In this document: one piece after another, positions 45,556-57,179 of the stretch
Position numbering within the stretch: position 1 is the first letter of the stretch
How the letters are laid out: each line of letters begins with the position of its first letter
From: Ornithodoros turicata
Taxonomy: Eukaryota > Arthropoda > Arachnida > Ixodida > Argasidae
DNA: 64,000 nt
Direction: 5' to 3'
Assembly (NCBI RefSeq): GCF_037126465.1
Contig: NW_026999346.1
Location: 1,864,565 to 1,928,564 of the forward strand
Translations under genes and position numbers: made by a program
Notes under the pieces: generated by a model
Databases searched by the model: none
Told to the model about the DNA's origin: nothing
The model's input: only the letters and a program-made list of their open reading frames with translations

Positions 45556-47619
45556 ATGCCAAAAGTAAAAGACAAAAGGTACCCTTATTACATGGCGCGC
45601 CGTCGTACTGAACAGACACTGCATGTTATCGATTTTGGTATAGATGAGGCACATGCTTTAACTAACCCTCATGTTACTTCTGAGGTTTGTGTTGAAGCCC
45701 ATATTCCTACTGTGGCGGCGGCGTCTTCCGTTGTTCCAGATGCGGCAGTGCCTTCGACCTCACACAGACAGGATCAGTTGTTAGATATCCGATCTACTGA
45801 TGTTACCGAAGAACATCAAAGTGATATTGAAAGTCACGAGGTTTTACCGCATCCGAGTGCTGCTGAGGGAAGCGTCTCCTCACAGACCTCGTCTAGCGAA
45901 GTAGAAAGTGACCCGGGCATGCTTACGAAGATACGAACGTGGGCAATCAAACACAACATTACTCAAGTAGCGTTGACTGATCTTTTGAAAATATTAAAGA
46001 TTCATCATACTGAGTTTCCGAGTGATGCTAGAACACTATTGGGCACGCCACGAAACACATCATCGCAGGTTGTAGAAATGGGCAAGGGCAGGTACTGTCA
46101 TTTTGGGCTTTCTAATGGCCTCCATCAAGTTTTAGGCCACATATCTGATGTGCCATCAGTAGTACAGCTTGTGTTAAATTTTGACGGGCTACCCATCAGT
46201 AAGAGCAGCGGAATGCAGCTGTGGCCGATACAGTGTCTTGTTCGGATTGACACAGATCCAATATTTCTGGTTGGGATTTATGCCGGAGTTGAGAAACCTC
46301 AGTCAGCCAATGAGTACCTTACCCCACTGATCGATGAACTGAAGCCACTGATTGCTGAGGGATTGACGATTAATGGCACTCATTGCGATATTGTTCTTGA
46401 CGGCATTGTTTGTGATGCACCAGCACGTGCATTCATCTTTTGCATAAAGGGTCATAATGCACGATCTGGTTGTCCGAAGTGCACTGTGGAGGGAAAATAT
46501 TTGGTGAACAGGATGTGTTTCCTAGACATGAAAGCACCATTACGAACTGACGATAGCTTTCGCCACCAACATGACACGGACCACCACAAGGGAACGAGCA
46601 TTATCACGGAGTTGCCTGTTGACTGTGTCTCTGTGGCTCCCCTTGATTATATGCACCTTATCTGCTTAGGTGTAATGCGGAAGCTCTTGAATTTGTGGGT
46701 TGCATCTTCTAGGTGTGTACTGGGCCCAGCTGATAGATGCATTCTCTCTGAACGCAATGTGGCACTTCAAGCGCATGTTCCACAGGAGTTCGCCAGAAAG
46801 CCTAGAGCCATTGGCGAACTTGATCGTTGGAAGGCCACAGAATTCCGCATGATTCTTTTGTACACTGGGCCGTGTGTTCTGCGAAATCTCCTGCCTAATG
46901 ACATGTACACAAATTTTGTCACTCTGCATTGTGCAATACAAATATTGTCCAGTAAGGAGCTCTGTCAGAACCATGCTGGCTATGCAGAGTCTCTTCTTCA
47001 GCACTTTGTTGGTAAGTTTGCTAAGCTTTATGGGGCACATCACGTTTCATATAACGTGCATTGTTGTGTCCACTTGGCAAATGACGTGAAGCAACGTGGA
47101 CCCCTGGACTGTTTCAGCGCGTCTGCGTTTGAAAATAATATGAAGTTTCTCAAGCGCCACCTACGAAAAAGTGGTACTCCTCTGGAACAGCTGCATAACA
47201 GATTTGCTGAGAGAGGGAGTACATCAGCAACCCAGACAGCACAACAGGGTGTCATGTGCTCACGCTCTCACTCTCGCGGTCCACTACTACCGAATTGCAA
47301 GGGTCCACAGTACCGCAAGGTTACAATGCACAAGTTCACGTTAACCACATATGACGGGGACAATTGTTGTACTATTGATGACCACATTATTGTGATATCA
47401 AACTTTGCTGTCTTGAGATGCAATGGAGAGGCATGCATCATCGGTCGGGAATTCTGTGAGAGGAGCAATCTCTATTCAGAGCCGTATGACTCATCACGCC
47501 TGGGCATTTATATTGTGTCGAAACTCTCAAACCTCAAATGTTGGCCTATGGTGGGTGTACGTAAAATGGTAAAGCTGCCATTTCAAGATCGGCATGTTGT
47601 GCTGCCACTTCTACATTAG
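45556..47619 (+). CDS. CMC-type transposase (Transposase_21/DUF4218-like), intact
   Basis: A single uninterrupted frame of 687 aa. ATG 45556 has a good context (GCGCCATGC); the 11 upstream codons from 45523 are less likely. An acidic/Ser-rich N-terminus (to about residue 120) is followed by a helical region, then the catalytic-type core: NFDGLPISKSSGMQLWPIQ (about 208, first candidate Asp), YLTPLIDELKPLIAEGL, DIVLDGIVCDAPARAF (about 280), the Cys pair CPKC (about 306), VAPLDYMHLICLGVMRKLL (about 361), and VHCCVHLANDV followed by GPLDCFSASAFEN (about 500-525). The order SSG..WP / PLIDEL / D.A.RAF...G..CPKC matches the plant CACTA TNP2 family and its DUF4218 tail. It would excise and reinsert the element at its CCCAG ends. 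Family assignment is from memory of these motifs. Confidence 0.85.
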   Translation: MPKVKDKRYPYYMARRRTEQTLHVIDFGIDEAHALTNPHVTSEVCVEAHIPTVAAASSVVPDAAVPSTSHRQDQLLDIRSTDVTEEHQSDIESHEVLPHPSAAEGSVSSQTSSSEVESDPGMLTKIRTWAIKHNITQVALTDLLKILKIHHTEFPSDARTLLGTPRNTSSQVVEMGKGRYCHFGLSNGLHQVLGHISDVPSVVQLVLNFDGLPISKSSGMQLWPIQCLVRIDTDPIFLVGIYAGVEKPQSANEYLTPLIDELKPLIAEGLTINGTHCDIVLDGIVCDAPARAFIFCIKGHNARSGCPKCTVEGKYLVNRMCFLDMKAPLRTDDSFRHQHDTDHHKGTSIITELPVDCVSVAPLDYMHLICLGVMRKLLNLWVASSRCVLGPADRCILSERNVALQAHVPQEFARKPRAIGELDRWKATEFRMILLYTGPCVLRNLLPNDMYTNFVTLHCAIQILSSKELCQNHAGYAESLLQHFVGKFAKLYGAHHVSYNVHCCVHLANDVKQRGPLDCFSASAFENNMKFLKRHLRKSGTPLEQLHNRFAERGSTSATQTAQQGVMCSRSHSRGPLLPNCKGPQYRKVTMHKFTLTTYDGDNCCTIDDHIIVISNFAVLRCNGEACIIGREFCERSNLYSEPYDSSRLGIYIVSKLSNLKCWPMVGVRKMVKLPFQDRHVVLPLLH

Positions 47620-47847
47620 CAAAATCAGCGTGTCGTATTGTTCTTTTTGTTTTATCATTGTAGATATGGCTCAGTTCTTCTCAGTTGTAATCTGCTGTTT
47701 ATACAGCCTATATAGATTTCCTTTTTTGTGTGTGTGTGAAATACAGAGTAGCATTAAAAATATCTAAATCAGGTGTTCTTGTAAGAACCCTTGGTGCCAG
47801 AAGAAAGTGGGAAAAATATTGTTATTCATATCATTTGTTTGGCAGAA

Positions 47848-50800
47848 ATGTTTCTTGTAGTGCACTTCATTATTCATAATGAAGTCGAAGTTGTTCCTGC
47901 ACCATGGGTGGATGGCACAACATGCAAGTGGCCACAGGGTGCATCCCATCGAGTGAAGAAAATGGTCATAAGAGGCATTGCTCCCCAAAAGTCTTGGAAG
48001 GCGTATGAAGTTGCAGTGAAAGGAGTTTTTGGTAGGTTCAAAAACGCTATTTCTGCTAACGTTGTACACATGCTTCAGCGTGGTGTGTCACCAAATAGGA
48101 ATGCACTTGCATGAACCTGAGTAATATTATTTGCTTTAACTTCTAGATTGCAGTTGTGTGTAAGTATGTGCTGCAGCAGTATGCTGTCTGGCAGTAATAA
48201 ATCATTTTATAAGAAAAAACTATTTCATATATAGGCACCTATGAAGAGGCACGATGCAAGCTAGATAAATTTCAATACACATCAGACGTTGCCACCGACA
48301 GTGCTGAAAATACACGGAAGAGGAAGCCTCCACAACGTTTCCTATGTGACACTTCCGAAGAGGAGGATTCTATTCCACCTGCCGGTAAAATTTGTTGTTG
48401 GACTATTAGCTGATGTTGCTGTATACGTGTTTCGTTCACGCAACAAATAGCATGTTATGCACGAACAGATGCTTAATGCCCAGTGAGTTGTAACGCATCC
48501 ACGAAATTTACAGTCTGGGTTCAAAGTGCAACAGCAGTCTGGGAGGTTTTGTCTAACCCAATGTCTTTGATACATGACACAATCTTGCTTTTACTTCTAC
48601 GCATTATGTATTTATGTTGAATCCATGTTGTGACCTGAACTACCTACGAATAACGTTTTCACCACTTTGTATGCTACAGTGTTCACTTCCACTTATTTTC
48701 TTGCACTGACATTGGAAAGTTTCAACCTTTGCCACAGGGAATGGGAAATGTGTTGTTCTATAGTTCTGTGGGTCACATCATGACCGAATTTGGGAACCAC
48801 TTGCCCATGTAATTAGGTAGGCACGCCTTGCTCCAGACCTGCAAAGTCACGCTTGGGAAAAGTGTTCCAGCCTATGGGATTTTACTCAACAATTAACAGA
48901 TGTGCTGTTAAATATGACATGATGGGGCCATGTAGGATGAAGTGGCATTGATGTGACGTTGTCGAGTAGAATTACTTAACGCACACTTGCATGCGCAGAA
49001 GCTGAATTGTGCGTATGGTGGGCTTGAAAAAAGAAACCGTGACACCAAATGGACAAGAATGCAAAAACAACTTACTCTCAAATGAAAGTTCGTGTTTCAA
49101 TTCGTACAATGTAAACAAAATTAGTTCACACAATGCTACTGTTTAGGAGAAACACTCAATTAAAAGAGAACGGTCTTTGGCGGCAACGAATGGAATCCCG
49201 AGGATGGCAAAGATTGGTGGCGGGAGATATTGAGTCAGACTAGATACAGGCAAATTTTAATCAAGGGCTATAAGTGTTGAGCATCATTGAATTAAAAAGG
49301 TGTAGTCTAATTGTGCAACAAATGAAACTGCTCTTCAGGGATCTTTTTTATTCCATCACATATGTACGATGCTTTACACACTTTTTTTGTTCATTCTTCT
49401 GTAGACCTATATATGTTCTTCTATATAATATGTTCTTCAGTAACAAGAATTCTTGGAATTAAGCAACACAGGAAAAAGGGAGTGATGCCAGGATGTGGCC
49501 TGCCTCAGCTACTTTCTCTCTGTTTACTGGAATTGTCACTGTATACTTTTTGAGCAGCACAAAAGCTCAGGTCCTGCAGCTTTTTCCTGCAGTGCTCCTA
49601 AACTAGTGCCCTCTTTAAACTTGTAGCAGCTTATTCTAGTTAGGCCCTTTCATTCCCACAGCAATTTTTTGGCAAAGCAAAAATCAAAGTGGCAGACTAA
49701 GTTTATATTTATTTAATAGGCAAGAGAAGACGTATGCCTCCCAAAGTCACTGATTCAGATGACGACTTAGTACAGGTTAGTGACTTGCCCCCAATTCCAT
49801 CAACGTTCCCACAGGCCCCATTGACAGGTAAGGGCTATGACAAATAAAGTTGATAGACTTAATGTTATATCTGTTTAATAGGCAAGAGAAGATGCATGGA
49901 CCCCGAGGTCTCGGTTTCAGTTGATGACCAGGTACATGTCAGTGACTTGCCCTCAATTCCAGCAACGTTCCCACAGGCCCCATTAACAGGTAACAGCTAT
50001 GATCTTGTCCTCTACTAAGGTCTTTGTTAGGTTAAGAATGAGTAAAAAAAGTTATTTCACAGAGCCTTGCAGGTCACAAGATGACTAGTGTGCTTAGTCT
50101 TAGTGTGTGCTGCTAAGTTGTGTGCGACATGTCATTGTCAACGCTGGGGCAACGCAGGTTGAAGACTCTCGCGCTTGCCAAAAAGCGTGAGCTGATAGCA
50201 GCGATTGAAGCCGGCACAAAATCGAAAGGAGAGATTGGCACGGACTTCCGGATACGAAAGAGCACGTTATCCACAATTTTGTCGAAGATTTCGTTAAGTG
50301 CTAGCAGTTTAGGGGCCAGTTTTACCAGAATTTGGGAGTTGTTTGATAAGTCAAAATACTGCTTAAGTCAAACTAACTGGTCTAGATGGTGGGTGTTTGA
50401 ATTAATGAGATTTTACTGTATTTTGCTTACTGAGCAGGAAAGCAGCCACATGTTCCTAGAAGGGAAATGAGACAGCAGTTCCGCGCATTGCCAGCACTGG
50501 AGCCACAAGCTGAAGGCACGCACTTTTATCATGCAAATGCTAGTCCAATACATGGAGCTGTGTTTAATGCAATGCTAAATATATGTCTTGTCTTTGCCTC
50601 CTAGGACCTGTTGAGTCCTGTATTGACACCAGATCACAGGACATAAGTCTCAGTGACGTTGACATCTGTGAACGACGTTCATCAAGATCATCATCTTGCG
50701 TCCTCACCCCACACATGGGTATGTCAGTGCTAACGTAATGCATACTATTCTAAAAGCTCAAGTGCACAAGGATTCTCTGGGTTGGATGTCAGTTGAAGTT

Positions 50801-53800
50801 TATCAAGGCATTCTTCATGCGGCAGACTCTGATTGTTATGCAGATTTTCTATGTCACTCCTTCCGTGCACTAGCGGTCATGTTTTCTTTTAATCTTGAAT
50901 CGTCTTTGTTTAGGACTGTCATCTTCTGTGCAGTCTTTGTCTTTTGTTGTTTGTCTCACAATGATCCTTGGATGCACTGCTATGCTGTTCGGTATTGCTA
51001 TTGCACATTGTCATGAGCTATGGTTAAGATCGCTGCTTTCCGCTGCGGCAAATTCAAAATTCCGTGGTAATAACTTGTAAATTAAGTGATTTTCTGTGGG
51101 ACTGAGTCAATGGCTGCTTGAAATGGGAACACTATTTTCTTGCGCGGACAAATATATTTTATAATCTTATCGATGAAAAGAACGGTTGTGGCTCAGCATT
51201 ACGTAATATCTTATGATCATTACAGTGAACCCTCGTTATTATGACCATGGTCGTTGCCGAAAATTTTGGTCATAACGCGGAATTGTCATATTAACGGGGG
51301 TGGTTGGCAGAGGTTTCACTTCATTGTTCCCCAGGAGTATGGTCGTAAAGCGCGTATGTCAGATTATCGGCGGTCATATTAACGAGGGTTCACTGTACAT
51401 TATATTGTGCGTTACATTATATATGCATACATTATATGCATGGCATGATGTTCTCCTCCACAGTGAATGCCATCTAATGCCAACAATCATTTTTACGCAG
51501 TTATGGTCTACAGAATTCATAAGAATTGCAGTAGACACAAAATTCGGAACAAGCACCCTCATTCCATCTCAGAACTCAATTACTGTAATTACTCACATAA
51601 TTTGCGTACTTCTTCTCCCCCCAACAGTTTGAAAACGTGGAGGTAGCGCAAATTATATGGGAACATTTGTTTTGATATGCAAATGACTCTAAATTTCAAA
51701 ATTGTAGTAGTATGCCAGTCAAATAGGATATCACTAAAGCCGATAAAGTTATTGCTGTATCGCACAAGCACGAAATAATCACCCAAATACCGTGCAACTG
51801 CCCACAGTCGGGAGACAGAATGCTGGCATCATTACCGCACATATACCGCTGCAGGCTATGCACGCCATGTTCACCAACTTTGTCATGTTGTGCTCCAAAG
51901 TTCATCATGGCGTGTTTGTCCATAATTTGCTTCTGTGTTCTTTGGTGACACCAGTCCTCTGTGTCAGTGGACTGCCACACGAAAGTGGTGCATATGAAAC
52001 GATAGCACCACAATAAATTCTGAAGCACTGATAGCATTGTGAAAAGCAATCGTCACAGTCGCTGAGACGCACGTAGCACATATCCGCGCGCACAAATGCA
52101 GGTTTACACATTTTCTCCGCTTGTTTTCCCATTTTTAGTGCTACAATGCGGGTGCGCAAATAATGCAATTACAGAAAATATGTGAGTAAGTACATCGAAC
52201 GCTCACATGTACCTTCGAGCAGTCGGGAGAGCATGCAGCGTGTGCTTTTATCACGTGCTTCTGTGAGCATGCGATACTTCTCCTGAGACGCTGCATGTTG
52301 CAATAAAAGTCGACATCGTGCTACTCATGGATAAAGGATTCTCTGATGAATTCTGGAATCCACAAAATTTTGCAGAATAGTTGGAAACCCCGAGGCCTTA
52401 ACTATGATAGGTGGTTAGCCTATGTCAGAGGCAATTAGTCACTCATGCAATGCTTTCAGTTGATTCCTGTAGAATTGCGAGAAAAGCATGGTTGCACATG
52501 ATTCGTTCTATGGAAACGTACATATGGTGCAAGCTTTGCAGGTTAGAATGGTTGTGGGTGAGTATTGGCCCAGGAGTGTTCTGGACACTATCGGCAATGA
52601 CTTATTAATTTTTTGCAATGGTGGTACACAGCCATGTCGATTCCCAATCTGGGCACTGAATATATGTAGCTTGTGTGTGTGTGTACAACTGTACGACATT
52701 CCACTGTTGAAGTGTTCCCGTTGCCAGTATTCCAAAATGTTATTACATGTCACTTGCAGAACAGTACCAGGAAGAGCACCCGGTTGATGCAAGTCAGCTG
52801 ACACAGTCGATTCGGCAACCCACTTCACAACAGGGTACTCTACGTAACAGTGTCGTGTCATTTCTTTGTACTGCAATAGCACATTTGTAATTGTGGGCTC
52901 TATATTTAATTTGGTTATTTATGGGAACTGTAAAAGTAGAAATGTTTGCAAGCACTTTTTTTTTTGCAAATGTCGTGATTAAAGTTTCCAAAATACAAGT
53001 AGCAGGGATGGAAAAATGAGGGTACTGGAATTAGCAACAATATGTTCTTGTAAAACATTGCTATGATTGAAACACTTCTTTAACATCCCTAGATTATTCG
53101 CATACTACCAAAAACGACTTACTCTCAAATGAAAGTCTGTGTTTCAATTCGTAGAGAGTAAACAAAATTAGTTCACAATGCAACTGCTTAGGGGAAACAC
53201 CCAATGAAACTGGAACTGTCTTTGGCGGCAACGAATGGAATCCTGGGGATGGCATAGATTGGCGGCATCCAGTGAGACAGCAGTAGAATCGTGTGAATGC
53301 CGATCGGTTGCAGATGGGTTTGGGACGGGTGTAATATCAGTGTTGCATATATTCCAGCATAATGCGCATTGATGCATTTTCCAATTCCCATTCAGTGAAT
53401 GAGCCCACAACAGTTCTTGCAAATGTTCTATTCGCAGCACTTATCTGCACGTACTTCGAACAAAGACATGAGTCTGCTTTGCAACGCGCACTATATCTTT
53501 CACCGGGCTTATCTGCATGGCGTGGCAGAGTAAAGACATTCTCTGCTTAGCGTCGAAGCAGTACAATTTTGATTGTAGCTTTGTAACAGCAACAAAGTTT
53601 TGAATTATGATAACAAGTACGAAATTAACATAGCATGTAATGTGATTTGAAGTCAACTTGTTTTTGCATTTGTTGCCCCTTTAACGCCTGATTTGCAATC
53701 CAAGGTGTGACTTTGCCTGGCTTCTTTGACGACTGCCACCTTTAAGTGCACAACAGTACCACAGCCTCTATATAGGTACCTTACTTGGGAAATATCTTGT

Positions 53801-56800
53801 TTTTCCACACCATATTTGCCAACTGGGCATTGACATTTACCACTGCAGGCATGTGTGTCTCATAGTGATGCCAAATTGACCAGCACCCCCAATCCTTTCC
53901 CTGTGTCTTTACAGCCATCACAGTTTTCTCGGTAGTGCAGCTCACTGAAATTACACTACATTTGTCCCCGTGATTGGGATGTTGCTCAATTCCTGGAACT
54001 TGCCAGGAAACTTTACCATGAAGATTGGTTTCACCACAACTCATCATGTGCTCTGGTGAAATAATTTTGCAATTGTGCACTCCAAATTGAAAGGCTGGAA
54101 ACCTAAAAATTTTTGCAACCCTTTGAGACGTCTGGTGTTCTCTGGTCTATAATATTGGTGCAAGCTGTGTGGTTCAGCAAAGTCTGTGATTGGCCACATT
54201 TTTTTCTTAGCAGCTGAAAACCATTGCTGTATCTGCTGCCGCATGTAAAAAAAAAGCTGCCTGCATTTTACAGGGCAATCATTATTTGTTGTTTTCTTAG
54301 AATTCCAGAAGCAAGTTCTGCGACTGCTGTATACACTACGTCTGACACAGCGGCAGCATGGTGACTTGCTGCAGGAACTTAGCAGCCACAGCCTCAGCTT
54401 GGAACAAGCTCCCGTTTCAACCTCAGCACTTATTATTAGTGCTCCATTTTCAAGCTCAGCTGAGCTGGAGCTATTTAACTCCACCATGAACGAGAGAAAG
54501 AAGGAAAAGCTGGTAAGGGCCTTTATACTTTGCCAAGAATATGCTCGAATTGAAACCATGGGTGTCATCAGGATTTTTTTGGGGGGGAGCGGAGGAATGG
54601 GGGGCAGGGCACAATTCTTGGAGTGGTGATTTTCTCAGTACAGGACCTGCACCAAATTCTGTGCATCAACTGCCCAGCGCAACCACATTGCTGCATTGCA
54701 TAATATCACTATTGCAATGCACTTAAAGTCAGTAACTAAATGGTTGATGAAAAGTTTGAACAAATACTGTTTCCTAGTAGCGGCCTCGTCGAGTAATCCA
54801 TTGACAACAGTAAGAGCATCCTAAGTGCTCTCCCCCTTGTATGCACTCCCCGTTCTTCCCTCCGGGCTGTTGACCCACAATTCGCATGAACCTTTAAACA
54901 CGTCACACCTAACCCTTAAAATACCATGCCAATGATGAGGACGGCGCCCAGAAGAAGAACAGTCCCTGTTCGAAATATCGGCGGCTTCTGTCCTGAGGCA
55001 ACTCCCTTCCTTTGTATGAAAATTTGTTGCAGATAAAAGGTAGAAACCTGTATAAATGTATTCAGATAAACCTGAAAAAAGAAACACGAGAGAGAAAAAA
55101 AAACTATAAGAGAGATTCTGCAGAGAGATATCCCTTCTGATGTCATGGGAGGTTTTTGCTGCTCGAGGGATGTTCTCTGGTATGATTTGCATGTTCACAT
55201 GAGTTAGCAGCTAACATCGTTGTATGTGCCGTGAATGACAGTGTTGACTCGGTTTCGCATAGCAAATTATATTTTTCGTGAAAAGGTGAAAGGGCCGCTT
55301 GAAGCAAAAAGTCCACTGTTTGTTGGGATACTAACTTATGCTGAAATTCCAGGATTTGGGGATCCCAAGCTCTGAACACTACTCATACCCACAGTACTGA
55401 TGTCAGCCATATGTATCCACATGCAGGTACAAGAACTAGCTGAACTGGGTGGCAGTGACGTAGGCGCTGCAACAAGGGCAGCGCTGCAGCATATCATGAC
55501 AGACACATTAGCATCTGAGTACAGCTGGAAGGGACAGAAGGGCAAGAAAAAGTTCTGCCTTCTCCACTTCCCTGCGGTCATTCTTGGTAAGAAAGATGTG
55601 TGACGCTGTCTTCTTGAACTGGACTTTTCGCCGTTTTACTTTGTTGGTATGCAGCTGCATCTTCGTGCTACGAAGTTGCAAATGGTCGTGCAATGTTTTG
55701 GTCATACAGAAATTAGTTAAATGCACCATGCCATGAGAAGAGACAATGGCCTATGTGGTGACCCGCATAGTGCTTACTGTAATCACTTACCATAAAATCT
55801 CTTCACAACGCAAAGAACACACACATTACAAAATACAATGATTGGGACAGGTTTCATTAGGACATAGCTTATAATTTAATTTATATACAGGATGTACAAA
55901 GCACTTAGCAAGCTTTGAGTGCACCAAGTAGAAGAATGACGGAGTCGTGGTGGTGATGGTGGTGGAAGGGCTTGCCGTTGTCGGCCTCACGGAGGTGGGC
56001 AACATCAGGCCTGACGCCCTGGGGGAACGTGCGTCCTGGGCCGACTTCTAAGGGAACTGGACGGAGGCATGAAGCATTAGTAAACGGAAAGCACAGCCAA
56101 TGGGGACGTGTTAGTGTTAGCATTCTATACGTTAAGCAGAGGATTCCACAAACAGATGTTAGTGATATAGAAGTTAGAATGCATTACTGGCTCAAAATGG
56201 AACTCCGGATTTTTAAGCAAGAAAAAAGTTAGCTCGGGGGCCTGTAATAGGATGTAAAAACGTTGATTTAGGCACTGAGAACTATACATGTGCTTTCTTA
56301 CTGTCCAGAAAAAAAAAAGTTTTGGCAAATTTCATAGTTATCTAAGAAACTCAGTACACTAACATTTCAGGTAAGTGCATGTGGAATGTGGCAAAATTTT
56401 TCCAAAATTCATGTTGATTTTTCTTAAAATTGTTTATATAGTAGTAAAGTATGCGAGCATGGTACGAGGGCGTCGTCATAGTTGGCGCCACAGGTGCAAC
56501 AGCCATTCGGCAATGGTGTCCTTAGATGGTACATTGTTTTCATCAAGTGCTTCATTCTGTATACTCAAAACAGTGATTTGGTACTACTCAGACTTGACTC
56601 AAGCTAAAAAATTTAGCTACTCACACAGTCCTATTATACCCCTGACACTGAATGTACTATTTTGAGGGAAAGTTGCATAGGCAAGGCAATTGTTTTGGAT
56701 GTCCCGTATAGCATGGGGAAAATGAAGTTATTCTTAAAAAAACAACTCTCATATGTTTCAGAGGCCATTAAACGAAACAAGAAACTTCACCAGTGTACCA

Positions 56801-56883
56801 AGTTCGAAGTAGACACTGCAATTAAAGGATGGCTGCGCCATGGAAAAGAACGCGCTTCAAAGGAGTCGAGGGCCACCGAATAA
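47848..56883 (+). CDS. Second gene of the CMC transposon: spliced DUF4806-like protein, 436 aa
   Basis: Ten exons assembled by hand: 47848-48031, 48235-48384, 49720-49827, 49882-49989, 50438-50515, 50605-50718, 52760-52834, 54301-54512, 55427-55586, 56762-56883. All acceptors are AG; nine of the introns' donors are GT except exon 5, which would need a GC donor. Lengths sum to 1,311 nt with no internal stop, and every junction keeps phase. N-terminus: MFLVVHFIIHNEVEVVPAPW...CKWP (about 1-30), SWKAYEVAVKGVFGTYEEAR. Middle: acidic and Pro-rich linker. C-terminus: EFQKQVLRLLYTLRLTQRQ (273-), then GGSDVGAATRAALQ, YSWKGQKGKKKFCLL and AIKGWLRHGKERA, matching DUF4806. Function unknown; possibly a DNA-binding accessory for transposition. 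Confidence 0.82.
49069..49225 (+). repeat. Dispersed direct repeat, first copy (second at 53108-53265)
   Basis: About 157 bp beginning ACTTACTCTCAAATGAAAGT and including CTTTGGCGGCAACGAATGG. Reappears at 53108-53265 in the same orientation with scattered differences. Both copies are in introns of the DUF4806-like gene. Unnamed short interspersed repeat or duplication; no ends resolved. Confidence 0.8.
49882..49989 (+). repeat. Duplicated exon (exon 4 copies exon 3)
   Basis: Exons 3 (49720-49827) and 4 (49882-49989) are both exactly 108 bp and share GCAAGAGAAGA, AGTGACTTGCCC and ACGTTCCCACAGGCCCCATT. The preceding TTTAATAG acceptor is duplicated too, so a 162-bp tandem duplication is likely. 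Peptides GKRRRMPPKVTDSDDD and GKRRCMDPEVSVSVDD. Confidence 0.88.
50132..50292 (+). pseudogene. pogo/Tigger transposase N-terminal fragment (HTH) in an intron
   Basis: Encodes LKTLALAKKRELIAAIEAG, KSKGEIGTDFRIRKSTLSTILS, the CENP-B/psq-type helix-turn-helix of pogo/Tigger transposases (family pattern LTL..K..LI.AIE.G.s..eIA..F.I.kSTLSTIL). Nothing of the catalytic DDE domain follows. It lies between exons 4 and 5 of the DUF4806-like gene, so it is probably a remnant of a non-autonomous insertion. Element ends not identified. Confidence 0.7.
51223..51395. mobile_element. MITE of pogo/Tc1-mariner type
   Basis: 173 bp with 24-bp terminal inverted repeats (CAGTGAACCCTCGTTA...) differing at one position, flanked by TA on both sides (51221-51222 and 51396-51397). 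The CAGT start and TA duplication are typical of pogo/Tigger-group elements. Non-coding. Lies in an intron of the DUF4806-like gene. Confidence 0.9.
51589..52189. mobile_element. Second probable MITE (TTACTCACATAATTTGCG ends)
   Basis: Left end TTACTCACATAATTTGCGTAC; right end, on the other strand, TTACTCACATA, then about 16 extra bases, then TATTTGCGCAC. About 600 bp with no ORF. The terminal words resemble Tigger-like elements but the duplication is unclear and the right arm is interrupted, so the call is moderate. Confidence 0.5.
53108..53265 (+). repeat. Dispersed direct repeat, second copy
   Basis: Pairs with 49069-49225: same order of blocks (ACTTACTCTCAAATGAAAG, GTAAACAAAATTAGTTCACA, CTTTGGCGGCAACGAATGG) with small indels. 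Upstream and downstream sequences differ, suggesting an insertion rather than a simple local duplication. Confidence 0.8.
55925..56080. repeat. GC-rich block with a (GGTGGT)n/(GATGGT) run
   Basis: A GTGGTGGTGATGGTGGTGG run followed by about 130 bp of GC-rich sequence (GGCCTCACGGAGGTGGG...GACGCCCTGGGGG) that stands out from the AT-rich intron. It looks like the trinucleotide tail and 3' end of another short retroelement on the minus strand, but no family was recognised. Confidence 0.35.
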
Positions 56884-57179
56884 TGTGCACGGAAAAAGCA
56901 TCTTGATATTGGAAGATATAATAAAGACTCTTGTAATGTTCTGTTGCTTGCCTGTGATAGGCACTGATGTGCAAATGTTGAGTAGAACAAACATGAACTG
57001 AGCCAAGCTTGTGGACAATCTATTATATCTGAGCAATGGATGAACACTGGAGGCTGCACAGGACAGTTGTCTTGTGTAGCCTCCAGTGTTTACCCATTGC
57101 TAAGGCATAATTATCGTACTAACAAGTCTGTCCACCAGTATGCCTGTCTCTATCATTATAATCAGCATTTGGGGCATAC

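Noticed and set aside
50914..51080. A possible extra exon of the DUF4806-like gene after an AG at 50912-50913
   Set aside because: The acceptor is plausible but there is no convincing donor before the stop, and exon 6 joins 52760 in phase without it.
54541..54629. Small ORF with a G-rich stretch (FFWGGAEEWG) after exon 8
   Set aside because: It lies directly after a good GT donor and is driven by a homopolymer G run; most likely intron or an old repeat end.
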